Shown here: positions 54,619 to 64,000 of the stretch, piece by piece | Layout of the letters: every line of letters starts with the position of its first letter | Numbering within the stretch: the first letter of the stretch is position 1 | From: Tetraselmis striata | Taxonomy: Eukaryota; Chlorophyta; Chlorodendrophyceae; Chlorodendrales; Chlorodendraceae | Direction: 5' to 3' | Assembly (NCBI GenBank): GCA_006384855.1 | Contig: VCJN01001923.1 | Span: 38,706-102,705, forward strand | Length of the DNA stretch: 64,000 nucleotides | Program-made: the position numbers and the translations under genes | The notes under the pieces: model-generated | What the model was told of the DNA's origin: nothing | Seen by the model: the letters and a program-made list of their open reading frames with translations, nothing else | Database searches by the model: none

Positions 54619-56688
54619 ATGGGCCGGCTTACCGACTCGCTGAAGTCGCGCTGTTGCGGAAAGCTGCAGACTTCCTCGGCCGAATCCATGTGCACTATTG
54701 ACTTGGACCGCGCCATGGGGGGCGACTCCGCACGGCAGCTGGCGCCGGGGTCGGGCGACAACCGCTATGACTGCAAGTCCGGCAAGGCAATCGACGAACA
54801 AGACGTTATTTTCCTCGCAAGAAGCCACAGGCCAGCAAATGGCTCCTCAGATGCAACCGCTATGTCGCTGTTGCAGCCACCGAGACATGGTTTCAGCCCC
54901 GAGTCTCACTCACTGGCATCGTCGGCGTCCTCCGGCGACGAATTCGGCCTGTCAGACATCTTACAGACCACGGAATTAAATAACGCGTCCCGAGCCAGTG
55001 CGACTCCAAAGCGAGCAGCCTCGACACTGATAGACAGTCGCTCAGACGTGTTCGATTCCTCAAAGGTCGTAGCGACGGTAGAGGAGCCTCTAACTACGCT
55101 AGCACTGGAGATGTTGGCGGGCGTAGCGCAGAAACTCAACCTGGATCGGCACAAGCTAAGAAGCTTCGTGCGAAAGGTCGAGCTCGGGATGCTCCCGCGT
55201 GATTATCACTGCGTGCTACACGTTCTTGACGTGTTGCAGTTAGTATATCTGCAGACAACGGCGGGAGGTAAGAGCACTCAGAATGGCCGCTACTCTGCTG
55301 CTGCTGCTGCTTTGCTCTGACCGCCAGTGTTGTTGAGCAAACGTCGTTGGGTCTCTCTCTCCCTCTCTCTCTACATATAACACTGCCCTAATATTGTATA
55401 TATATAGAGTAAGAACTCGGATTTTTTTGGATACGGGTATAAGCAGGAACGGGAGAAGATTTTTTCACTTTATCCTGAGTACCCCCCCCCCCCCCCCCCC
55501 CACCGGACTCCCTAGCGCCTTGCCCATATCCTTGCATTTATGCCTCTGGATTCGCGCCAGCGCAAGTAGCGACAAACGGGGACTACTCGTATTCATATTT
55601 CTGTCGAGTCGGATGCACTCGTTTTCAATAGTTGCTTCGACATACCCCCATCCATCTAACGACACGGTAACTAGATTCAGTTACATATAAGCCAACTGAT
55701 CTCACCACCGCAAGGGCATGCCCCTCCAATTTCCTGGTGGTGACGCATAAGCTTACTTCGGCTTGTGGCACATGCGCCTGTTCTGGAGGCTAGTCATTCC
55801 CAACAGCCCTCGTCGGCTGAGGGAGTCGAAGGTGTCGAAGGTGAAAACTGAGCAGAATTGCTGGCTGCACCTGCAGGGCCAATCGAGGATATCTGTCAAG
55901 ACCCAGTTGTCAAGCTTTCCGTGCTTGTAGCTGCCCTTGCTCATGACTTTGGACATCCGGGCTACTCGAATGGATTTCTGGCGAGCAGTGAAAGTGCTCT
56001 AGTGGCAAAGTACGGCAAGACATCCACGCTGGAGATGATGCACATCGATAGCATGCGCAGGTGCTGCGCGGAGCCTGACTCGAACTTTCTGGACGGGCTT
56101 GACACCGCCGTTCAGAAGCGGGTGTTTAAGTACACCGAGGCCATCATCCTGTCAACCGACATGTCCAGGCACGTGGAGTTTCTGAATGCCGAGGCGCCTA
56201 CTTGCCCTGAGGAGCTCATCATTTTCAAGCTGAAGCTTGCGATGAAGGGCGCCGACTTGTCCCACTGCGTTCGGAAATTCGGCGTACACTGCGGCTTCGT
56301 GGAGAGACTCAAGGCAGAGTTTTACAAGCAAGGGGACGAGGAGCGCGAGCTGCGGCTGCCCGTGAGCGCGGGTATGGACAGGACAGAGAACTACCGGCAG
56401 ATGGCCAAGTCACAAGATTACTTCCTGTCCAACTTCATTTTGCCCATGTACGACGCATGGTTAAAGCACAGCGAATTCAACGGGATGGTGAACGATTTCT
56501 CACTTGTACTGCAACGCAACATCTCTAGCTGGGCGCTTCTGCATGCCGAGCCTAATCTAGAAGACTATGAAGCGACAAAGTCAAGCACCCCGGTTCGGAA
56601 GATTGCCAAGAGCATGCCCCGTAAGTCATTGTCAGCTTGTAGCCTGCGGTCGCAAGAGCAAGTTGAGAGGATGTATGGGTTGAAATAA
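54619..56688 (+). CDS. PDE: Class I 3',5'-cyclic nucleotide phosphodiesterase
   Basis: Hydrolyses cAMP and/or cGMP. Exon 1 is 54619-55267 (ATG at 54619, MGRLTDSLKSRCCGKL), exon 2 is 55877-56688, with a 609-bp intron; phases agree. An alternative in-frame acceptor near 55851 would add seven residues. The catalytic domain begins around LALEMLAGVAQKLNLDRHKL. Motifs: DYHCVLHVLDVLQ (general-acid and metal histidines), VAALAHDFGHPGYSN (HD pair), ILSTDMSRHVEFL, KGADLSHCVR (metal aspartate), and SQDYFLSNFILPMY with the invariant glutamine. The roughly 180-residue N-terminus is serine-rich with no GAF or membrane domain seen. The frame is open upstream of the ATG, so an earlier start or exon is possible. 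TGTAA lies about 50 nt after the stop. Confidence 0.93.
55478..55501. repeat. Poly-C tract in the phosphodiesterase intron
   Basis: Nearly uninterrupted C, about 22 bases. Confidence 0.9.
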
Positions 56689-56739
56689 TGGGCCCCTTAT
56701 TTGGAGCCGCTCAGTCCTCGGATCGCGTCATGGAATAAC

Positions 56740-56744
56740 TGTAA
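56740..56744 (+). terminator. Likely poly(A) signal TGTAA of the phosphodiesterase gene
   Basis: TGTAA is the usual volvocine polyadenylation signal, here 52 nt downstream of the TAA stop. Position fits a short 3' UTR, though such a short word can occur by chance. Confidence 0.5.
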
Positions 56745-57112
56745 ATTTAAACACATGCGTCTGGCTGTGTCACGTGGTTGAATAGCATACTTTCTGCAAG
56801 CGGATTGCAGGCAACACTGCTGTGCAGTCACAGGATACAGTGATCCACTTTCCCAGCTTGCAGGAGACATATCCCAACGCTATTAGTTACTGGTCGTCTG
56901 AGAATCTTTCAAGGAATGTACCATACCACACGTGCCCTCAAAAGGTGGGCCCGATAGCGAGCGGGTCCTCCACTGTATGCCCATGCTGCCACTTCTGCCA
57001 GTGCCCATATCCCTCCGATGGGGAGGGACGGAATCAAGTGGCAATGTAGCCGCATATGGCCGCTTACATACCTGCTGCGGAGCAGCGGGTTAGCCTTAAG
57101 GTGCCATGGGTA

Positions 57113-57117
57113 TTACA
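57113..57117 (-). terminator. Possible poly(A) signal TGTAA of the ERdj3 gene
   Basis: TGTAA on the minus strand, about 35 nt after the TGA. Another is at 57064-57068. Either could serve. Confidence 0.4.
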
Positions 57118-57150
57118 GCTTGATGAGAATGCTTCTTCACGAGGAGCGCC

Positions 57151-60042
57151 TCACAGCAGCGACATGGCCGCCCCCTGGAACGCGCTCTTGACGGCATCCT
57201 TCTGCGCGGTGCTCAGGCTGTTGGGGAACGCAACATGGTAGGTGACGTACAGGTCCCCGTGGCGGTGAGCCTGCAATGGCACACACGGGGCAAGGAGGTT
57301 GAAGCGTGAGCCGAGGGCTTTCCTATTGCAGATGACACTTTCTGCTGTGACACCCCGGAAAAGAGCAAGGCACAAGGGGGTTCAAGAGCGGTGGGGGCTT
57401 TGAGGTGGAAGCGAGAGGTCACAAGGCAGCGCAGAGAGACGCACGTTGTCCATCAGCGGCATGCCCTCGCCAGGGATACTGGCCACCTGGCCCGGCTTGG
57501 TCACGCCCACCGCCTGCAGGACGACGGTGTGCCCGTCCAGGTGCTTGAACTGCAAAGCAGCAGCAGGCCAAGTATAGCGGGGCGGGGGGGGGGGGGGGGG
57601 GGGGGGTTGAGTGTGGCGCGAGAGGCAGAGGCAAAAGAAGTGAGAGCCGGGAGCCGAGGGGATGCCGCGGGCAGCGCACCTCATGCCGGAAGCCGGTCAG
57701 AGCCTCCACCAGATCAATGGTGTGGCTCAGGTGGAGGTCGTTTCCGTCGCGCCGGAAGAAGGGGTGCCTCAGCTGCCTGAGAACAAACTACTCCGCGGAG
57801 TCGAGCACAGGAGGCAGGCATGGATTACTCATGGATAAGGGCCAGGCAGGGCAAGACAGTGGTCAGGCAAGAAGCAGCATTCCGAGCCAACAAGTAGCCA
57901 GCTTGTAGAAGTACAAAGCACCGACTGCCGGTACAAAGCACCAAGTGTAGGAATTTATCACGCTCAAGTTCAAGTGATCGGCACGGGGCATCAGGCAGAT
58001 GGACAAACCGACCCACATGTTGAAGTTACCGACATGCACCTTCATGGACGTGATGGCGATGCTGCAGATTTCATGTCACCAGGTTCCAGACATGTGACCC
58101 ACACCCAGAATATCGCATTATTTCTGAAATGCACATTGGAAAAAGTATACTGGTAGTGTAGCTTACTGTCGCTATACAGTAGTGAGCGGGGGGAGGGGGG
58201 CGCACGATGAGGTCGCCGGGCTCGCCATCAATGAGCGGCTCGCCCTCTTCAAACTGGTTGATCTGCTGCCCGTGCATCATGCCCGGCTCCACGTGGATGC
58301 GCAGAAATTCCGTCTCGCGCTCGTACTTAACGTTGGGGCAGTCCTCACATACCTGCGGCGTCCGATGCCACCGCCCACTCAGATCTGCCCAGTCAGCCGC
58401 GAGATCTCGGAAAGCGCAAACGGCTGCAGAGAATGTGAGAGACATCAACACCAGGACATCGCCGGTGAATGCGATGTGGGGGAGAGTCCACCAAGTAAAG
58501 GGACCAAGAAGGGGGCGTTGGGTATGCTTGCCTGTTGCGTGTACTGCTGGAACATGCCGGGACCGAGCTGCCGCGTGACCATCTTGTTCTTGCAGTTGCA
58601 CTTGCGCGTGCCGGACGCGGGCTTGATGACATTCTTGTCACGCGTGACCTGCGGCGCGGCGCGCAGCGTCCTCATGAGAGCCCGCAAACCCGCGCCTGCC
58701 GCTCGTGCAGCCAGCGCCCTACATAGGTGGATGTGTAAGGGGGGGGGGGGGGGGGGGGGGACATACCGTGAACATGGCGCCCACATAGAGGTCCTTCAGG
58801 CTGACCTCCAACTCCGCCATCACATGGTCGCCCTTCTGCGGGCCTGCGTCCTCCTCACCGCCGCCGCCGCCAAAGCCGAAGCCGCCGCCAAAAAACCTGG
58901 AAGGGGAGGGCATGCGCCACTATAAGTGAGAGGCGTGCGCGCATGCATGTGTGCGCGTGAGAGAGACTGAGAGATGGACGTATGGGGCCTTCGCACTGTG
59001 AGAAGATGTCACTGGCGCCGCCGCCGCCTCCTTGCTGCTGGCCGGCGTGCTGCTTCAGACCCTCCTCGCCATAGCGATCGTAGATCTTCTTCTTCTCCGA
59101 GTCTGACAGCACCTCATAGGCTGCAGACAGCAGAGGGGCAGCGTGTGAGCACCGGGTAGCCCCTCACGGCTGCCTGTAACCTCCCCCCCCCCCCCTCCCC
59201 CCCCTCCCCCCCACCCCACCACCACCAACTTTCCCCAACCTCGCCACCCACTCTCTATCTCTAATGGAGAGCGTACCGCTGCCAATCTCAGCAAACTTCT
59301 GGGCCGCCTCCTCCTTCTCGGCGTCTGTTCCCTTCACTTTGTCCTGCAGCAATCAACAACATCGCCGCGGCGGGTCTCTCAGGTGTGTGCGCCCATGCCC
59401 TCCCTAGCCAGCCGCATCAGCCAGCTGCCTATTGCACCTTCACAGGATCCGTCAGCGTAACAAGAGGGACAGGCCGGCGTGGGCCCCGCACCGGGTGATA
59501 CTTGAGCGCCAGCTTGCGGTAGGCGCGCTTGATCTGGTCATCACCGGCGCCTCTCTGCAACCCCAGCAACTCGTAGTAGTCCTTCCTGCGGAGGGCCGGG
59601 TGGAGCGGCGCTCATGGCACATGATCGGTGGCGGGATAGTGGGTAGGATCCAGTGCCCACGGATCCGCGCACGCGGCGGTGTGCAACTGCCGTCGCCTTG
59701 CCAAGACTGTTCGATAGAGAATGGGGGGGAGGAGGGGGGGGAGGAGGGGCAGCGACGAGGGAACTAGTGCGCGTGCCGGCCTATGCCGCTCGGAGCTGCT
59801 GACTATAAGCGGGCGAGAATTTAAAGGAACATCGACTGTTGACGGGAATTTCAACCCCCCCCCTCCCCCCCCCCTCCCCCCCCCACCCCCATCAAAGGGC
59901 TGCCTCAGGCGGGTGAGTGGAAGAGGCTGTGGGGGTCCAGATTTGAGGGAGGGAGGGAGGCTCACGCGGCCGCAAGCACAGCCGCCCACAGCAGCATGCC
60001 CAGCACGCCCAGCACGCCCACGCGAGAGCCCCGCCGCGCCAT
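57151..60042 (-). CDS. DNAJB11: ER-luminal DnaJ co-chaperone (ERdj3/DNAJB11 type)
   Basis: Delivers unfolded proteins to BiP in the ER. Exons (minus strand, phases checked): 60042-59966, 59585-59492, 59343-59277, 59120-58997, 58896-58767, 58648-58532, 58352-58206, about 57765-57680, 57549-57445, 57270-57151. Residues 1-25 form a signal peptide ([17 protein letters not shown]). The J domain follows ([20 protein letters not shown]) with the HPD split by an intron, then a G-rich linker ([10 protein letters not shown]). The substrate domain has CNCKNK and CEDCPNVK, matching ERdj3's two cysteine pairs, then [28 protein letters not shown] and [20 protein letters not shown]. The intron after exon 6 begins GC. 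About seven expected residues between GDLI and LRHPFF are missing, so one micro-exon around 57.8-58.2 kb is unresolved. There is no KDEL-like signal, as in ERdj3. Confidence 0.95.
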
Positions 60043-60316
60043 CCTGCCCTGCCGCAAGCTGTAGCAGTTGATGCAATCGTGTGTCGTGGTGGGGAGAGGT
60101 GGTGTCGGTTGACGTGCCACGGACCACACGAGCGGAGGTGCAACGAATTGCGAAGGTCTCAGCGTGCCGCTGACTGCGTACGCGAACGACCTACAGATCC
60201 GGAGGATAGTCGTTATGCGCCAGTCAAGTGCTCGCTGCTCTTCGCGCTAAGGACTGTAACTATGGATTAATACTGATGTATCCCTGTGCGTAGTATCGAA
60301 CACAACAGCATCAAGC

Positions 60317-61582
60317 GTGCATTCTCCGGACGCTCTCCCTGTAACCAAAAAGATTATCAAGCGTGCTCGCGCGCGTGAGCAGCGAGTTCGCGAGCGCGGT
60401 GATATATCAGCGCATGCGGAGGGCGCGGATGCGCGCGCCCGCTCCCTATTTTTCCCGCCCGCCCGCGGCACAGGGCCGAACCCCGCTACGGTAGTACAGT
60501 ATTACCGTACCATCGTTCCGGCGGCCTCGCGACTTGATACCCTTGCGCCTGTACAGCGCGTGCGGGCCGGGCTCCCTATCGCTTTTCCAGTCGGATCACG
60601 AGACCGCCCGCAAGATTCCCCATGCTGCTTATGCGGCCGCCGCTGCGCGGGTACTGGGCCTTTGCCCGCGCGGAGGTTCCGCGCTTGTCACTTGCCCTGG
60701 CCCAACGTGTGGTATTGATCCCTTATGGCTTCGCTCTACGGATGGCTCGAACCGGAGCGCTACGGATTTCATCGTGGATCATCTACCCATATGCCCTGTA
60801 GCGAACTACAAGCACCGCATGCATACCGCTTTGAAGAATCTGTGGGCATCTGTGGCAATTGATGCGGGGGCGGTGCTTGACCGGGACCGCTCGGGAGCCG
60901 GCGACTTGACCCTTGAGACGAGTGGGCTGCGCCCAGCGGACCGCTCGCGGCCGTCGGACCTGACGCTGGCGGGGTGGGGAGGGGCAGCGTGCGATTACAT
61001 GATCGACTTCGCGTGCGTGTCCTCCACGACCCCCACTTGGAGCAACGACCCCCGCTGGTGCATCCCGGGAATCGCGGCGACCGAGGCGGAGCATGCTAAG
61101 TTGGCAGCGGACCGGGCGTCTTCCGCCCCAGTGCAGGGTGTTCACCGGTACTACCCTTTTATTTGTGGTTGAGGACCGCGGCCGACTCGGGAAGTCCGCT
61201 TTGACTGTGGTCTACATCTTCGCGGTGTTGTTGGCTGTGCGCAACTTCCCTGGCGGTCCTTCCGCCCCGACCTCTTGCTTTCTTCGTGGTCAATCCGTTC
61301 AGGCACTTCGAAACTTTGTCGCCGGCCAACCTGCTGAGTTCCGCCGTCACCTGTCGCGCACACGGCGGGGGCTGTTGCAGCGGGTCTCCGCTTGCGTGCA
61401 TGGTACCCTGGGCGGCATTCTCTCTGCCGGTGTGCAGATGGCCAAGTCTGATGCGTGTGCTCGTGCCCACTCTGCGTCTTCTCATGTTACTGCTTCCACC
61501 CCGCAGTCGATGTAGAGGACCTTTCTGATTGCCTTTTATTTTGGTGATTTCCGATATCGCCTTCTGCTGCTAGCTCATGTAA
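60317..61582 (+). pseudogene. 5'-truncated LINE: C-terminal part of the polyprotein plus 3' tail
   Basis: The reading 60534-61172 contains a cysteine-histidine block (CPGPTCGID ... DHLPICPV) followed by KHRMHTALKNLWASVAIDAG. Then comes RPSDLTLAGWGGAACDYMID, ACVSSTTPTW, and EAEHAKLAADRASSAPVQG. After a frameshift near 61160 it continues FVVEDRGRLGKSALTVVYIF and LRNFVAGQPAEFRRHLSRTR. The zinc-knuckle and the D...E-x-x-K-like spacing fit the restriction-like (PD-(D/E)XK) endonuclease domain found at the end of some retroelement proteins; this is inference. The R2 tail ends it at 61582 with ATGTAA. The 5' limit is not defined. The reverse transcriptase domain is absent. Confidence 0.65.
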
Positions 61583-62831
61583 TTATTATCGTTCCGGCGG
61601 GGTCCCCCAACAAACCCTTACTTGCGGAACATGCCTGTCTCACTGATGGTTTCAGTGGTGCCACTCCTGTCCCGCCCAGGACAGCCGCCTATCTATCCCG
61701 ATATTGATACGAAAATGTTTATTGATGTAAATAGGAAGTGCTCGGAAACTGTTCGTGTGAATCGTGACGGACTAAAATAATCGGGATTCCAGGCTGATAG
61801 CTGGCTGAGGCAGGCCAGGGCAGGGTTAAATGGCGAATTATTTGCCGTGTTGAAGCCCATCACAGGACAGCCTGAATAAAGCGTCACAGCATTACCCATT
61901 ACAGCAAATGACGAACATAGTCATATCTGGTCACTTGATGACCACATTCTTAGTATAATTTGCATGATACGTATGTGTGATTGTATTGTCGCTGAGACCA
62001 ACCTGCTGCTTGGCATGGTTGCTTCATATGTATAATGAAAAGCTACATGCTGCGCTCACCTTGCGGGGATTGGGCCCAGCATGTGCCATCATAAACTGCA
62101 ACAACAATAAAAATGCCATTTGTCTCGGATGGTTTTTGCTTCCTGATAGTGTATGTGCATAAGCGTGAATACCGTGCTTGTTGCAGTGCTGACAGAGAAA
62201 GTGTGTATAGTTGTGTCTGTGTCAATGTGCAGGTTTGTGTATGGTATGGTTATGTTAAAACGCGCCCAGCCTGGAGGCCGAAAGAGCAGTAGCTGAAAGG
62301 GTTAGCACAAGGGGATCACCCGGCCCTAATTTGGTGCCTGGCTATAGCCCTAGATGTTTTTTGTATAGATGTGGAGAGACAAGAGGAAGGGGGGGGGGGG
62401 GGGGGGGACAGAAGCATTTGCCCCCGCCACTGCAGAGTACACATACTTTGCGGTGTGCATGGTGTGCGTGGCAGGTGTGCAGCATCCTATGTAGCACAGA
62501 CAGTACAACGGCGGATGCACCTGGCCGCAGCTGACCAGCTAGACTGTTCAGTAGAGTCGACACGGGGCCCTTGACCCTTGACCTACCCAGTAGCGCATTT
62601 GCATGCAGTGTCGCCCCAGGAGTTGAGGGCTAAAATGCCATGGAGGATGAAAACCAAATCGGGAGTCAGGTCCAGCACACAGAGGGGACACAGTCGTGTT
62701 ACCAAGGATGAGACGCTCCTGAAGCCGGTTGGCTTCCAGAGCAAAGGTGGGACAGTGAAAGCCAAGGCCATTGGCACCACAAGCATTATCTCCCTCTGTT
62801 CACGGTCTATGATGGATCCTGCACTCCAGGC
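61583..62831. other. Spacer with no recognisable gene
   Basis: Intergenic sequence with a G tract at 62388-62408. A run with TGTGTATAG/TGTGTCTGTGTCAATGTG-like words lies near 62200. It probably includes the 3' untranslated region of the minus-strand gene at 62832. Confidence 0.45.
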
Positions 62832-63776
62832 CTACTCCTCCGCAGGCTCGTCTGGCTTCTCTTTCTCGGGATCATCCTCGTCAGGATCATCTGGCTTTTC
62901 CTTCTTCTTCTTCTCCTCCTCCTCATCATCCACCTCCTCAGGGTCGCCAGGCATCGGCTTTGGCATAGGCGTTTCGAGCTTCTCAAACTCTGGAAAGATG
63001 TCCGGCCTACGGCTGGGCTGGGGCGTCAGCCATTCCTTCAAGCACGACACCACACACCATGCGTAAGAATCGTCCAGGCCGCGGCAACAAACAGCGCATC
63101 CCACAGCGGTTGACAAAAGGTGGCAGCAAGATTGGTGATGAGGGTTATGCGGGGTGGCAGCAGCTATGGCAGCACAGGCATCACATGCCCGGTGCCACGG
63201 CGAGGGACCACCTGTGGATAGTCCAGCGGCGACCGCTCCTTTTCGGTCTCCGGCCTGGGTAGGTGTTGGCCACCAGGCGCTCTCCCCGCCGGGCCACCCA
63301 CCGCCCCGCTGCAGGGGCGCAGCGGTACCCCCGGCCGCCGAAGCGAGCAGCAGCCGCGTGTTGACCTCGCCGGGCCCGCCGCGCTCGCAACTACTGTTAA
63401 AGACGCCGAGCCGCAGCTGTGTGTGACTGCTGCCATTGTGTGCTGTGTCGAGAGGGCAGGTGTGCTGCGGGGGGTGGGGCTAAGGAGTCGCGCGGGGGGG
63501 GGGGGGGGGGGGGGGGCTGTCAGCTGTATAGGGAGGCACAGGCAAATGCTGGTATGCCACGCTCGATAACTGGCTCGGCAACCCCGACGAGGACAGGGCA
63601 CTCACTTCGAAGGAAATGGAGTCAAGCAAGGCGGTTCGCGCTCTGATAGCGCGCGGGAGGGAGGTGTCGCTGTGTGACGTCCTGTCGCCGCTGCCGTAGT
63701 GGTGGCATGCTGCCATCGTCCACTCAGCAAATTGGATACTACTCGCGCCCGCCGCCCGAGCCCGCGCCGCCGCCAC
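62832..63776 (-). CDS. Unknown minus-strand gene with a very acidic C-terminus
   Basis: The last exon (about 63030-62832, stop TAG at 62832-62834) reads EWLTPQPSRRPDIFPEFEKL, then TPMPKPMPGDPEEVDDEEEE, a lysine run and alternating D/E/K/P to the end. Upstream exon-like pieces are a block near 63400-63190 (frame uncertain, containing ETEKERSPLDYPQVVPRR in one frame) and a block ending DSISFE with a GTGAGT donor at about 63605. A long G tract at 63496-63517 lies in the intron between them. I do not recognise the protein. The N-terminal pieces are serine/alanine/arginine-rich, as in organelle transit peptides, but that is weak. Confidence 0.45.
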
Positions 63777-63799
63777 TCCTGCTACTCTGCGCGAGCAGC

Positions 63800-64000
63800 T
63801 TCGGGACGTATAGTCGCTATATTATTTTGGTACCAGCAGTACGATACTGCTCGATTGCTCTTGCTTATATATAACAAGGACTATATATAAGCCACAGACA
63901 GTCGCTTAGTGTATTACATAATCCTATTATGAGGCGCACACGACATTATAGTGTGAAACGCCGATATGCTGCAGCTGTGTAAGAAAATAACCACGAAAGT
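63800..64000. other. Right edge, AT-rich, no gene assigned
   Basis: Contains TATATATAA-type words (63870-63895) that could be a core promoter or chance. Confidence 0.3.

Noticed and set aside
58182-58925. 247-codon plus-strand reading frame
   Set aside because: Antisense to ERdj3 exons 5-7, which are supported by domain match and splice phases.

Overview
The window looks like nuclear DNA of a green alga, probably a volvocine or other chlorophycean relative of Chlamydomonas. The reasons are: GC-rich, intron-rich genes with short GT-AG introns; long G/C homopolymer and (TG)n tracts; TGTAA motifs just downstream of stop codons; a ciliary-type tubulin ligase gene; and a PAT-like DIRS retrotransposon with split direct repeats, of the kind known from Volvox and Chlamydomonas. 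No rRNA, tRNA, CRISPR or bacterial operon was seen. The species assignment is inference.

Only three confident host genes are present. A multi-exon TTLL (tubulin tyrosine ligase-like) gene lies on the minus strand at about 15.2-21.0 kb. A class I cyclic nucleotide phosphodiesterase lies on the plus strand at 54.6-56.7 kb. An ER-luminal DnaJ co-chaperone (ERdj3/DNAJB11 type) lies on the minus strand at 57.15-60.04 kb. A fourth, unrecognised gene encoding an acidic C-terminus is cut near the right edge (62.8-63.8 kb, minus strand).

Almost everything else is transposable elements in different states of decay, often nested. 0-4.7 kb: foldback/MITE-like repeats and LINE tails. 4.9-7.5 kb: remains of a tyrosine-recombinase element (gag-like, then recombinase, with no reverse transcriptase between). 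7.9-10.5 kb: a broken ORF1-like protein. 10.8-13.2 kb: a convergent pair of unknown transposon-type genes. 14.1-14.5 kb: a long hairpin element. 21.4-22.7 kb: a repeat copy and a hAT-type MITE with a perfect 8-bp target duplication. 23-26.3 kb: copy A of a repeated unknown gene, plus a divergent partner. 26.9-28.1 kb: an internally deleted PiggyBac-like element. 28.1-32.9 kb: a CACTA/EnSpm-like relic. 35.1-35.8 kb: a deleted copy C of the unknown family. 36.27-39.76 kb: a complete Ginger-type element with about a dozen 20-bp palindromes in each subterminal region. 41.5-42.3 kb: a repeat carrying a nested LINE fragment. 42.7-48.56 kb: a nearly intact PAT-like retrotransposon. 49.3-51.1 kb: copy B of the unknown family. 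51.1-54.3 kb: small repeats and unknown gene fragments. 60.3-61.6 kb: a 5'-truncated LINE.

The strongest discoveries are the PAT element, whose B2/A1 end joint would exactly recreate its internal B1A2 junction, and the Ginger element with its palindrome arrays. Recurrent single in-frame stops splitting otherwise open transposon ORFs, and a GC-AG intron in the ERdj3 gene, are also worth checking.
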